A stretch of DNA of 64,000 nt. It comes from Vibrio gigantis. GTDB lineage: Bacteria; Pseudomonadota; Gammaproteobacteria; Enterobacterales; Vibrionaceae. A program made the translations under genes and the position numbers. The stretch lies in NCBI RefSeq assembly GCF_024347515.1, contig NZ_AP025493.1, positions 124,001-188,000 on the forward strand, read 5' to 3'. The notes beneath the pieces were generated by a model. It was not told the origin of the DNA and made no database searches. It saw only the letters and a list, made by a program, of their open reading frames with translations. Of the stretch, positions 18,212 to 26,929 are shown piece after piece; position 1 is the stretch's first letter, and every line of letters starts with the position of its first letter.

Positions 18212-18946
18212 ATGGATAAACAAACGACAGTTCTTTCAACGCTATTGGCTTCGACTTTACTTATTACTGGTTATCTTGGGTACCACAATTACAGTGCCTC
18301 AATACAGCTCAGTGAGGCGAGTGAAACTATAACGACGCTAAATAAAGTGATTGATGATTTGACGGATGAGATGGCAAACATGAACTACGTCAAAACAATG
18401 GATGATGAAACCTATGAAAGTCAGGTTGATGCTGCTGATAAAAAGCTTGTAGAAAAAGCGCTTGAAATCGAAGAGCTCTCCGCATTATTAGCGGTAACTA
18501 ATGCTAAATTGGCGAAGGCGGAGAAATCAGCAAAGACTTATCGTTCTCGATATTTTTCAGAAAAAAATTCGGCAAAAAATGCCAAGCTTGCGATGAATCA
18601 AAAGCTTGAAAAAGAGAAAGTTGCATTAGAAAAACAAAACCAACAGGCGCTTGCATCCCAAATGTCAGAGCTTGAAGGAGAGTATTCAAAACAAGCACAA
18701 AAGGCTGAGACAGAAAAACGCGTTGATGAATTAATGACGGACTTTGCTGATTTAAGAGTCGATCTTGATATCGTGAATAAGTGCGACCGTAAGTATCTGG
18801 AGCGTTATGGTGAAGCAAAAAGTATGCTAAATCACATGCGAACGTATATTCAGCAATATGAATTAAGCCAAGAGTACTATTTCTTTGTGATTTCTAATGA
18901 TGCGCAACTAACACGTAAAACGCGCGAAATCTGTATCGAAGGCTAG
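18212..18946 (+). CDS. Membrane-anchored coiled-coil protein of the T1SS operon
   Basis: The 244-residue protein has an N-terminal hydrophobic anchor or uncleaved signal (about residues 8-25), then a long Lys/Glu/Ala-rich coiled coil (about 30-190). A C-terminal segment with two cysteines (NKCDRKYLERYG and REICIEG) could form a disulphide. AAGGAGGAG gives a strong ribosome-binding site. I do not recognise a family. Position as the last gene of the T1SS operon suggests a periplasmic strut or tether connected with RTX export. Confidence 0.65.
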   Translation: MDKQTTVLSTLLASTLLITGYLGYHNYSASIQLSEASETITTLNKVIDDLTDEMANMNYVKTMDDETYESQVDAADKKLVEKALEIEELSALLAVTNAKLAKAEKSAKTYRSRYFSEKNSAKNAKLAMNQKLEKEKVALEKQNQQALASQMSELEGEYSKQAQKAETEKRVDELMTDFADLRVDLDIVNKCDRKYLERYGEAKSMLNHMRTYIQQYELSQEYYFFVISNDAQLTRKTREICIEG

Positions 18947-18983
18947 ACAATTAGGTTTCTAGCGCTTTGTTAGTAGGCTAAGA

Positions 18984-19042
18984 GCCAAATTAAATAGGCC
19001 AAAGCTAAATTGATTAAAACTAAATCGACCAAAGCTAAATAG
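18984..19042. repeat. Four tandem 15-bp repeat units
   Basis: Four adjacent units of the form RCCAAAGCTAAATNG lie at 18984-18997 (14 bases), 18998-19012, 19013-19027 and 19028-19042. Units 2 and 4 are the best copies and unit 3 is the most diverged. They lie just past the coiled-coil gene stop and before a terminator. A 12-base piece, ACCAAAGCTAAA, recurs at 25318-25329 upstream of the partner-switching operon. Confidence 0.6.
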
Positions 19043-19067
19043 AATTATTCGAACGATAAGATATGAA

Positions 19068-19100
19068 AACGTAAGAGCTTCACTGTTCTTGCGTTTTTTT
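19068..19100 (+). terminator. Rho-independent terminator of the T1SS operon
   Basis: AACGTAAGA at 19068-19076 pairs with TCTTGCGTT at 19087-19095 (9 bp with one U-G pair), followed by a run of seven T. Confidence 0.75.
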
Positions 19101-19211
19101 GTTTCTGACCGGCTATCTGACGAGTATGTTTCGGTCTGATGTTCTGCCAATGCTGGTTAATGGAAATGCAGCCCTAAACACCATTAACTGGACAGCAAAC
19201 ACCAGCCAAAA

Positions 19212-19239
19212 AATAACCTGCTATTAGTAGCAGGTTATT
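19212..19239 (-). terminator. Rho-independent terminator of the RTX gene
   Basis: A perfect 12-bp inverted repeat, AATAACCTGCTA at 19212-19223 and its complement at 19228-19239, has a 4-base loop. Read on the minus strand it ends in six T, so it terminates the RTX gene, whose stop codon is about 40 bases before it. Confidence 0.85.
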
Positions 19240-19276
19240 GATTGGAGTTCTTTAATGGTTACGAGCTGATGTATCC

Positions 19277-22200
19277 TTATACTTCATTGGTGTCAGGGAA
19301 ATTAATGTCACCACTATTTAGATCGCTCCAAATGACGACTTCTTGCCCAGCTTCACTTTCAAATCGGTAGCCATACAGAGAGCCTGTATCGATATTGCTT
19401 TCGCGATAGATGTCTTGAAGTGATTCGCTCATTTCTAAGTGGCTCTCAGTGAGTTGCCAACCCCAACCAGATACATCAATGCTACTCGCTCCGGTACATA
19501 CGAATTGTCCCGCAGTATCACCAGCCGTATTATTAGCAGCAATTTTATCCAAGGCGAGGGCGAGCTCTGTATCACTGGAGCTGATTTTTACCCCTTCAAT
19601 CTCTTGGAATGTATTGTTCGACATATCAATCATTTGGCTTTGGTTGTCGTTGCCGACGACTAAAACATCGAAGTCTGAACCACCACTAAAGTGAACGACA
19701 CCAACCTCACCGGATTCGAGTTCGTTTGAATCAAATATGAGTTGGTCGTTACCCGCACCACCATAGAGTTGGTCAATACCATCACCGCCGTCGAGAATGT
19801 CATTACCAACTTGACCAAATAGGGTGTCGTTTCCGGAATCACCAGATAGGTTGTCGTCGCCAACGCCACCGTCAAGGGTGTCTGAATTGTTGTTACCGCT
19901 TAGGGTGTCGTTGCCGTCACCTCCAGAAAGGTAATCATCGCCAGAGCCTCCGGACAGTTTATCATCGCCACTTTCGCCATACATAATATCGTTGCCTCCG
20001 TTTCCAGACAATGTATCGTTCCCTTCTTCTCCGAATAGGAGATCGGCAGAGCCGCCACCGGAGAGATTATCGTTGCCTGTGCCGCCCCAAAGGGTGTCTT
20101 CGCCAGAATCACCACGTAACGTATCGTTTCCTTCTCCACCTTTAAGGGAGTCGTTACCGGAACCTCCTGAAAGGTAATCGTTACCTAATCCGCCAACGAG
20201 AGAATCTTGGTCGTTTTGTCCGTACATGGTGTCATTGCCGTCACCACCTTCGAGGAGATCGTCGCCGTCCCCTGCATACAGTTTGTCGTTATCGGAACCG
20301 CCATAAAGGTTATCGTTTCCAGACCCAGAGGATAGAGTATCTGCTCCGGCATCACCGTGAAGGGTATCACTTCCACTGGCTGACGTGATCGAGTCGTTAC
20401 CTTCACCGCCGGTAACCGTACTGCTACCCGCAGTAATGCTGATAGTGTCACTGCCTTCACCACCATCTATAGTATTTACATCACCAGTAGCTGTAATTGA
20501 GTCGTTACCGTCTCCACCTGCGATACTAACAATACCACCACCTGTAGAGCTGATAGTGTCAGCACCTTCACCGCCGGCTACGGTGTTATTCGCACCGGTT
20601 AGTTTTATGGTGTCCGAGCCTTCGCCACCTTCGACAGTATTGTTGTCTGATGAGTCTTCAATATAATCGTCACCAGTACCGCCGAGTAAGGTATCTGCAC
20701 CGGAACCACCAAGCAGAATATCATCTCCCGAATCACCGGAAAGGGTATTGGTGCCACTTTCTGCGGTCAACTTATCTTCGCCATCGCCACCGTGCAGTTG
20801 ATCGTTACCTGCACCGGAGTAGAGTAGGTCGTTTCCGGCATCACCCATCAATGTGTCGTTACCGTCACCGCCAAAAATAAGATCGTTATCGTCGCCACCG
20901 GAAACGGTATCATTACCTTCTCCTGCATCAACGAAATCTTCTCCTACGCCGCCAGATAAATCATCGTTACCTGAACCACCGTACAAGTTATCGTTACCTT
21001 CACCACCAAAAGCGGTGTCAGCGCCGGTTCCGCCAAATAGGGTGTCATCACCAGTACCTAAATTGACTTGGTTGCTGCCGGATTCGCCATAAACGGTGTC
21101 ATTACCAGAACCTGCGTCGACGGTATCTACGCCATCGCCAGCAAATAATGTGTCATCACCACCGGCTCCAGTGATGGTGTCATCATCGGCACCACCATAG
21201 AGGGTGTCACTAGCGTTACTTCCTATCAGAGTATCATTACCGTCACCACCGTAGATGTTGTGGCTTCCCGTAGCTGCTGCTGTGAGGGTGTCATTCCCTT
21301 TTTCACCTAGGATCGTATCTTGACCGTCATCGGTGATAATGTCATCACCGTCTCCGCCAGCTAGGAAATCGTATCCTTCACCACCGACGAGTTCATCATT
21401 TCCAGAACCACCAAAAATAGCATCATTCCCACTGCCACCTTGGATGTAGTCAGCGCCAGCGCCTGCGTCTATATGATCATCACCTGAGCCTGCATCAATG
21501 GTGTCGTTACCATCACCAGAGTAAACTTGGTCGTTACCTTCACCAAGGGTGACATTGTCACTATTTACACCACCATAAACGATATCGTCACCAGTACCGG
21601 TATCAATTGTATTGCTGCCAGACTCTCCATAAACGGTATCAGCACCTTCGCCCGTTGTTATGTTGTCGGTCCCTGAGCCTGCAAATACGGTATCGTCCCC
21701 AATTCCTGATGAAATAGTGTCGTCTCCCGAGCCTCCGGAGAGTAGGTCATCTTCAGTAGAACTAATTATCGTATCATTCCCACTGCCGCCATATATCTCA
21801 CTACGTCCTGTGCCACCGTCGAGTAGATCGTTACCTTCGCCTCCGACAAGGACATCATCTCCACTCCCGCCAGTGAGAGTATCGTGCCCGGCATCTCCAA
21901 CCAGAGTGTCGTTACCTTCGCCGCCAGATATCGTATCGTTACCTTCACCGCCTAGGCCGACATCATTACCGGTTCCAAGAGTTAATGTGTCATCTCCGCC
22001 ATTACCTTCAACTATGTCGTTACCGGCATTCGCAGTGATATCATCGTTTCCTTGACCACCATGCAGATTGTCAGACTCTTCCGAACCCAGGAGGGTATCC
22101 GCACCGCTACCACCGTATAGCTCACTTGCATTAAGACCTGCAATTAACGTGTCGTCACCGCCTTCACCAAAGAGTTGGTTATTACCTTGTGTTCCTTGAA

Positions 22201-24031
22201 GGGTATCGTCACCTTCACCTGCAAAGATTTGGTCATCACCGCTACCAGCAACAATGGAATCGTTGCCCCCGCCAGCGAATGCTTTGTCGTCGCCTTCACC
22301 AAGATTGATGGTGTCCACGCCGCTTCCAGTAAAGACTGTATCGTTGTCAGTACCAGACTCTATAATGTTGTCGCCGCCTCCGGCATAGATGGTGTCACTT
22401 CCTGTTCCAGAGGTGATGAGATCGTCCCCAGAATCTGTGTACATCAAGTCGTCACCAGATCCAGAATTTATTACATTATCACCAGCACCTGCGAAAATCG
22501 TGTCGGCACCGTCACCGGAATCAATGTTGTCTTTACCTGAGTCGGTGTAAATCGTGTCGTCTCCAGAACCAGACGTAATTTGGTTATCGCCGGTTTCACC
22601 AAATACAGTATCCGAACCTTCACCTGTATCGATAATATCGTCACCGGAACCTGCGAAAACGAGATCATCGCCGCTACCGGTTGTGATGGTGTCGGCACCT
22701 TCATTTGCGTGAATGACATCATCGCCATCGCCGCCGTCTATTGTGTCATCACCTAAGCCACCATACAGTTGGTCGTTCCCAGCGCCCCCAGACAACGTGT
22801 CATCGCCGGCATCACCATATAGGGTATCTTGGCCGTCGCCGCCTGATAAGTTATCGTTACCGAGTTCGCCAACTAATGTGTCGTCACCTTCATCACCAGT
22901 AACAACATCATCGCCATCACCGCCAAGTAAAAGGTCACTGCCTTGGCCGCCTGAGATTAAGTCATCACCAGCTCCCCCTAATACGAAGTCATCGCCAGCG
23001 CCTGCGATAATGTTATCAACACCGTCTTCACCATGAATCTCATCATTACCGTCATCACCGGATAGGTAATCGTTACCTTTACCACCAAACAATTTATCGT
23101 GACCTTCACCGCCATACAGGGTGTCAGCGCCATCGTCGCCAATCAGGTCATCGTTGCCTTTCCCCCCATGGATCGTATCGTCGCCCATCTCACCCATGAG
23201 TAGATCGTTACCATCGCCACCATGAAGAATGTCGTCGCCATCAGATCCGAGTAGAGTATCATCGCCAGAACCGCCATCGAGGTAGTCATCACCGTTCCCC
23301 CCGACTAAAACATCGTTTCCATCTTCGCCATAAAGCGTATCGTCATTGATGTCGCCGTCTAGAAAATCGTTTCCGGTACCACCGTAGATCGTGTCGTCAC
23401 CTTGTTGGCCTTTAAGAATGTCATCACCGGCCCCGCCATCAATTGTGTCGTTATAGATGTTACGAACGTCAATGTTCATATCATCAATTTGGGTGATGGG
23501 TTGATTGTTGTCATCAAGGAAGGTAAATGTGACTTCACCAGAGTCACCGAGTGAGGACTCTGGAATATCGGTATCGATGCTGACAAGACCGTTAGCATCG
23601 ACTTGAGCGATTTGTGAGGCGATCACAGTACCATTTTCGTCTGTGAGTTGAACGGTAATTGAGCTGTTGCTTTCAAGTCCAGCGACTGTTGTTGATGTGT
23701 TGACAGCTTGGTTAACAGCAAAACTATCAAGTCGAATTGTGTGTGATGATTGCTGGCCGTTTGTATTGTTGTCGTAGGTATAAACGGTTTGAGATTCACC
23801 CCATGAGTCGTCAGTATTGATTGGGGCTTCAGCCGTCTCTCCTGTATCGTATTCAACATCACCTAATACGGTGTCTGCGCCTTCACCCGCTAAAATTGTG
23901 TCGCTGCCTTCACCCGCAGCAACGAAGTCATCACCCGCCAGTGTGCTAATTTGGTCGTTGCCAGCTCGACTATTTACTGCGTCGTCTTGATCTGTACCTA
24001 CAATGAGATCATCGTGTTTAGTTCCTTCCAT
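19277..24031 (-). CDS. Giant RTX (hemolysin-type calcium-binding repeat) protein
   Basis: The 1,584-residue protein is very acidic and starts at ATG 24031, preceded by a perfect AGGAGG 6 bases away; the GTG at 24064 is not needed. About four RTX nonapeptides lie at residues 5-65 (NSRAGNDQI, AAGEGSDTI), then a non-repeat beta-rich domain of about 125 residues. A nearly unbroken array of GGxGxDxLx / SGSGDDTIx units then covers about 1,200 residues, room for roughly 130 copies. The last 150 residues are non-repeat and end in NFPDTNEV, a plausible C-terminal secretion signal. No protease, lipase or adhesin module is recognised. RTX arrays fold on binding calcium outside the cell. The exporter is the convergent T1SS operon. 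Inferred role: calcium-stabilised matrix or surface-layer-like protein. Confidence 0.92.
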   Translation of the reverse strand: MEGTKHDDLIVGTDQDDAVNSRAGNDQISTLAGDDFVAAGEGSDTILAGEGADTVLGDVEYDTGETAEAPINTDDSWGESQTVYTYDNNTNGQQSSHTIRLDSFAVNQAVNTSTTVAGLESNSSITVQLTDENGTVIASQIAQVDANGLVSIDTDIPESSLGDSGEVTFTFLDDNNQPITQIDDMNIDVRNIYNDTIDGGAGDDILKGQQGDDTIYGGTGNDFLDGDINDDTLYGEDGNDVLVGGNGDDYLDGGSGDDTLLGSDGDDILHGGDGNDLLMGEMGDDTIHGGKGNDDLIGDDGADTLYGGEGHDKLFGGKGNDYLSGDDGNDEIHGEDGVDNIIAGAGDDFVLGGAGDDLISGGQGSDLLLGGDGDDVVTGDEGDDTLVGELGNDNLSGGDGQDTLYGDAGDDTLSGGAGNDQLYGGLGDDTIDGGDGDDVIHANEGADTITTGSGDDLVFAGSGDDIIDTGEGSDTVFGETGDNQITSGSGDDTIYTDSGKDNIDSGDGADTIFAGAGDNVINSGSGDDLMYTDSGDDLITSGTGSDTIYAGGGDNIIESGTDNDTVFTGSGVDTINLGEGDDKAFAGGGNDSIVAGSGDDQIFAGEGDDTLQGTQGNNQLFGEGGDDTLIAGLNASELYGGSGADTLLGSEESDNLHGGQGNDDITANAGNDIVEGNGGDDTLTLGTGNDVGLGGEGNDTISGGEGNDTLVGDAGHDTLTGGSGDDVLVGGEGNDLLDGGTGRSEIYGGSGNDTIISSTEDDLLSGGSGDDTISSGIGDDTVFAGSGTDNITTGEGADTVYGESGSNTIDTGTGDDIVYGGVNSDNVTLGEGNDQVYSGDGNDTIDAGSGDDHIDAGAGADYIQGGSGNDAIFGGSGNDELVGGEGYDFLAGGDGDDIITDDGQDTILGEKGNDTLTAAATGSHNIYGGDGNDTLIGSNASDTLYGGADDDTITGAGGDDTLFAGDGVDTVDAGSGNDTVYGESGSNQVNLGTGDDTLFGGTGADTAFGGEGNDNLYGGSGNDDLSGGVGEDFVDAGEGNDTVSGGDDNDLIFGGDGNDTLMGDAGNDLLYSGAGNDQLHGGDGEDKLTAESGTNTLSGDSGDDILLGGSGADTLLGGTGDDYIEDSSDNNTVEGGEGSDTIKLTGANNTVAGGEGADTISSTGGGIVSIAGGDGNDSITATGDVNTIDGGEGSDTISITAGSSTVTGGEGNDSITSASGSDTLHGDAGADTLSSGSGNDNLYGGSDNDKLYAGDGDDLLEGGDGNDTMYGQNDQDSLVGGLGNDYLSGGSGNDSLKGGEGNDTLRGDSGEDTLWGGTGNDNLSGGGSADLLFGEEGNDTLSGNGGNDIMYGESGDDKLSGGSGDDYLSGGDGNDTLSGNNNSDTLDGGVGDDNLSGDSGNDTLFGQVGNDILDGGDGIDQLYGGAGNDQLIFDSNELESGEVGVVHFSGGSDFDVLVVGNDNQSQMIDMSNNTFQEIEGVKISSSDTELALALDKIAANNTAGDTAGQFVCTGASSIDVSGWGWQLTESHLEMSESLQDIYRESNIDTGSLYGYRFESEAGQEVVIWSDLNSGDINFPDTNEV

Positions 24032-24192
24032 AACCCGCCTCCTAGCCATTATTGTACGTACCACTTATCGATATTTGTGTGGGATCTGTTTGTGTGGTTT
24101 TGATTGCATATGTTGGTTGTATTCAAAGATTAGTCGGATTGCGGATGTTTTCCATTAATTTCGTTAATTAAATCAAATCAATAACTAATGGA

Positions 24193-25191
24193 TTAGAAAG
24201 CAAAACTATAGGCTAAGGTGATGGCACCATCTTTAAATCTGCCTGTGTTCTCACCGCGTTCAGCACTGTTCCAACGGTTTCCTGAATAGTTGTTGTACTG
24301 CAAAGTAATGGAACCTGGTCGCCAGTCAAAATAGCCAAAGCCGTAAGTGAAGTCAGGATTCCATGGTTGTTGCTGGTTTTTATCTAGGTAATAAAAAGCA
24401 GTGCCATTGACGTACCAGTTTCCCCAAATGGAATATTTACAGCCAAGGCTAACCGTTTGGTGGTTGGACTTATATTCGATAGAGGCTAAATCGAAATATT
24501 CGGGAGTGAGGTTGTAGTCGACTTGGCAACCAATAGCGCCGTCGTCGGTAAATCTAAACCAATCCACGACAGGAGAGGTTATCGGGAACTTCCAGCCAAG
24601 AGACCAAGTGCCTTGGTTGAATTCAGTTCTGTTTTGTCCAGGTTCTGGATTGAACCGGTTGCCACCATAGTTTGAGTAAACAAGGCTTAACGTATATGGA
24701 CGCCAATCACTGTAACCAAAAACATAGGTGAAATCTGGGTTCCATGCTTGCTGCTGATCGCTGTCCAAATAGTGATAGAAAGTGCCGGAAATAAACCAAG
24801 CCCCTGCGATGGTATATTTCAGTGAGAGTGTTGCGGTTTTATTTAGGTTGGTGGGGCCTTGAGTGCTTCCCGCGGGTAGGTTTGCAGACTCTGTTTCGGC
24901 CAAGGGTTGATGATAACCGATGTTGCCACTTAATCCATCAAAGAGCTCTCTCTCTTCCCAATCGGCATATGGGAATTCAAACGAACTGCTCACACCTTTC
25001 CAAATTTCATCAATTTCTGAATCTGTGGGTATGGATGTTGAAGTGTTTGAAGGTGTACTTGCTGTGATTGTATTGCCGTTATCTGTTTTCGGGGCGTGAG
25101 GCGCTGTATTGGCCAAAAAACTGTCTGCTGTTGCATGGTTTGCAACCACACCAAGCAAGATTGTTAAATTCCATCCTTTTGTTAATGTCAT
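24193..25191 (-). CDS. Outer-membrane barrel-like protein with duplicated halves
   Basis: The 332-residue product has a signal peptide (MTLTKGWNLTILLGVVANHATA), a Thr/Ser-rich linker, and two homologous beta-rich blocks at about residues 119-202 and 246-329. Each block contains a QQxWNPDFTYxFGYxDWRP segment at about 147-165 and 274-292, and N[YN]xGNR[FW]N. The protein ends in AYSFAF, a typical outer-membrane beta-signal. The ATG at 25191 is preferred over TTG 25200, which sits too close to AGGGGTG. I do not recognise a named family. It lies directly upstream of the RTX gene on the same strand, and divergent from the partner-switching/synthase operon. Inferred: outer-membrane docking or export factor for the RTX protein or glycan. 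Confidence 0.65.
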   Translation of the reverse strand: MTLTKGWNLTILLGVVANHATADSFLANTAPHAPKTDNGNTITASTPSNTSTSIPTDSEIDEIWKGVSSSFEFPYADWEERELFDGLSGNIGYHQPLAETESANLPAGSTQGPTNLNKTATLSLKYTIAGAWFISGTFYHYLDSDQQQAWNPDFTYVFGYSDWRPYTLSLVYSNYGGNRFNPEPGQNRTEFNQGTWSLGWKFPITSPVVDWFRFTDDGAIGCQVDYNLTPEYFDLASIEYKSNHQTVSLGCKYSIWGNWYVNGTAFYYLDKNQQQPWNPDFTYGFGYFDWRPGSITLQYNNYSGNRWNSAERGENTGRFKDGAITLAYSFAF

Positions 25192-25382
25192 TTTTAACAA
25201 TTCACCCCTATTAATAGTGCTAGTTACCGCACATCATTAACTTAAAAGAAACAAAAACATAAGAAACAATTTGCAAAGCAATGAGTTGAGTCTAACCTAA
25301 AGTAATAAGGCGTGCGAACCAAAGCTAAAAATAATAGTTAATGTACGCATTTGAAACGTCAGTTAAAGGCTTAGGGTTAAGA

Positions 25383-26636
25383 ATGAAAGACATTCTATTG
25401 GTGGACGATAATCGAACCATTCTTATATATATGAGTTCGGTTCTTAAAAAACGCGGTTATCGAGTGCACACTGCATCCGGTGGTGAAAAAGCGCTTGAAC
25501 TGCTGGCTAGTAACAATGATATCCAACTCGTACTTAGCGATTGGATGATGCCTGGAATGAATGGCTTAGAACTTTGCCGTGAACTTAAGTCCCAAGATTA
25601 CAACCGCTACATCTTTTTTGTCCTTTTGTCTTCGAAGGGTGACGAGGCCTCAATTATCAATGGTATTGACGCGGGTGCGGATGATTTCATCGATAAAAAA
25701 ACCTCCATCGATGAACTTGATGCACGTGTGAGAGCGGGTTTCCGAACCCTTGCTTTACATAACGAGGTCGTTGACAAGAATACTGAACTTGATAAAGCGT
25801 ACGATACGATTAAGCGTGATTTAGATTCCGCGAGTGATCTTATTCGTCACATCCTTCCTAAAACCAAACATTTCGCCTGTGTTGAGTTGAGTTACATTTC
25901 GATACCTAGCGCTCAAGTTGGCGGAGACATGCTCGGCTACATGCAACTAGATAAAGATCACGTGGCGTTCTATCTATTTGATGTTGCGGGTCATGGTGTT
26001 TCTTCTGCACTGATGTCCTTTTCGGTACAAACCAGTTTGTCTGTTTTGAACGGCAATGCTTCTGTCGTTCTTAAGCATGATGGAGACAGCACTCAAATTT
26101 GCCCACCACATGAAGTGGTATCAAAGCTCAATCAAATGTACATGAGCAACGACTCAAATATTCTCTATTTCACAATGATTTATGCCGTGCTTAACATCAA
26201 AACGGGATTGATGTCGTATTGCTGTGCTGGTCACCCTCCGTTGGTTTGGTACCACGGATCTAAAGGTAATGCCGAGCTAATTGGTCACGATAATTTTGTG
26301 GTTGGTGCTTTTGATGAGGTGGAATATCAAGCTGCAAATATTCAATTAGAAGCCGGGGATAAAATATGGTTCTACTCCGATGGAATCACTGAAGCTGAAA
26401 ATGGTGAAGAACAATTTTCAGAAGAGGGTTTGAAAGATGCGATTGAAAAGTTGCAGCACTATCCAACCCAGCAGCAAACCGAGTTATTAGTAAATAATGT
26501 CAGAAATTGGCAACACAATGAAAGCTTCCAAGATGATGTAAGTGTTTTGGTCGCAGAATGGAAAGGGCCTCAAGAAGGAGACGCCGAATGCGATATGAAA
26601 TTAGTCAACAAGGCAACAGCACAGTTCTTCAAGTAA
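25383..26636 (+). CDS. Response regulator with SpoIIE-type PP2C phosphatase
   Basis: The 417-residue protein has an N-terminal receiver (residues 1-118, phosphoacceptor Asp53 in LVLSDWMMPG, Lys near 105), a helical linker (125-155) and a PP2C/SpoIIE phosphatase domain (165-394). Metal-binding motifs GGD (180-182), DVAGHG (200-205), YSDG (331-334) and QDDVSVL (383-389) are intact. Such proteins dephosphorylate a STAS antagonist when their receiver is phosphorylated; the STAS gene overlaps its 3' end. ATG 25383 has AGGG upstream, while ATG 25341 has no site. First gene of the synthase operon. Inferred input: phosphate from the hybrid kinase/Hpt pair elsewhere in the window. Confidence 0.9.
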   Translation: MKDILLVDDNRTILIYMSSVLKKRGYRVHTASGGEKALELLASNNDIQLVLSDWMMPGMNGLELCRELKSQDYNRYIFFVLLSSKGDEASIINGIDAGADDFIDKKTSIDELDARVRAGFRTLALHNEVVDKNTELDKAYDTIKRDLDSASDLIRHILPKTKHFACVELSYISIPSAQVGGDMLGYMQLDKDHVAFYLFDVAGHGVSSALMSFSVQTSLSVLNGNASVVLKHDGDSTQICPPHEVVSKLNQMYMSNDSNILYFTMIYAVLNIKTGLMSYCCAGHPPLVWYHGSKGNAELIGHDNFVVGAFDEVEYQAANIQLEAGDKIWFYSDGITEAENGEEQFSEEGLKDAIEKLQHYPTQQQTELLVNNVRNWQHNESFQDDVSVLVAEWKGPQEGDAECDMKLVNKATAQFFK

Positions 26637-26920
26637 ATGAAGAGCGATTTGATGCGAAGCTTGCCCCTGAGTTTAGAGAAACAGTAGAAAGCTTAACTCC
26701 AGAACTGTCACAGAATGTGGTGCTAGATATTACTAACGTCAAATTTATGGATAGCAGTGGTCTTGGTGCAGTGATGGGTGTTTACAAAATGTTGAGAGAC
26801 AAAAAGATCGCTGTCGCAAATGATCAAAAGCCAGTTTTGGATCTGTTCAAGTTAACGCGTATGGATCGGTTGATCAAAACGTACACCACTGTAGATGAAG
26901 CGTTAGCTACGGCAGTTTAG
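26588..26920 (+). CDS. STAS-domain anti-sigma-factor antagonist
   Basis: This 110-residue single-domain STAS protein is of the SpoIIAA/RsbV type. The phosphorylation site is in MDSSGLGA, with the second serine, Ser57, aligning with Ser58 of SpoIIAA. ATG 26588 has AAGGAG 8 bases upstream and lies inside the end of the phosphatase gene (49-base overlap), so the two are coupled. Known for the family: unphosphorylated STAS protein binds the RsbW-like kinase and frees that kinase's other target. The kinase is encoded two genes downstream. The output target here is unknown and no sigma factor gene is present. Confidence 0.9.
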   Translation: MRYEISQQGNSTVLQVNEERFDAKLAPEFRETVESLTPELSQNVVLDITNVKFMDSSGLGAVMGVYKMLRDKKIAVANDQKPVLDLFKLTRMDRLIKTYTTVDEALATAV

Positions 26921-26929
26921 GGGGATAAA

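Noticed and set aside
20385..22055. Plus-strand open frames rich in Pro-Ser-Pro-Pro inside the RTX gene
   Set aside because: They are mirror images of the GGxGxD repeats, lack ribosome-binding sites and show no independent coding signal.
19400..24000. Regular short repeats that could look like a CRISPR array or satellite DNA
   Set aside because: The repeats are codon-phased copies of RTX nonapeptides in one open frame on the minus strand, with no spacers and no cas genes.
19277..24031. RTX toxin (HlyA or MARTX) identity
   Set aside because: There is no acyltransferase gene, hydrophobic pore region or effector domain; the protein is almost only calcium-binding repeats.
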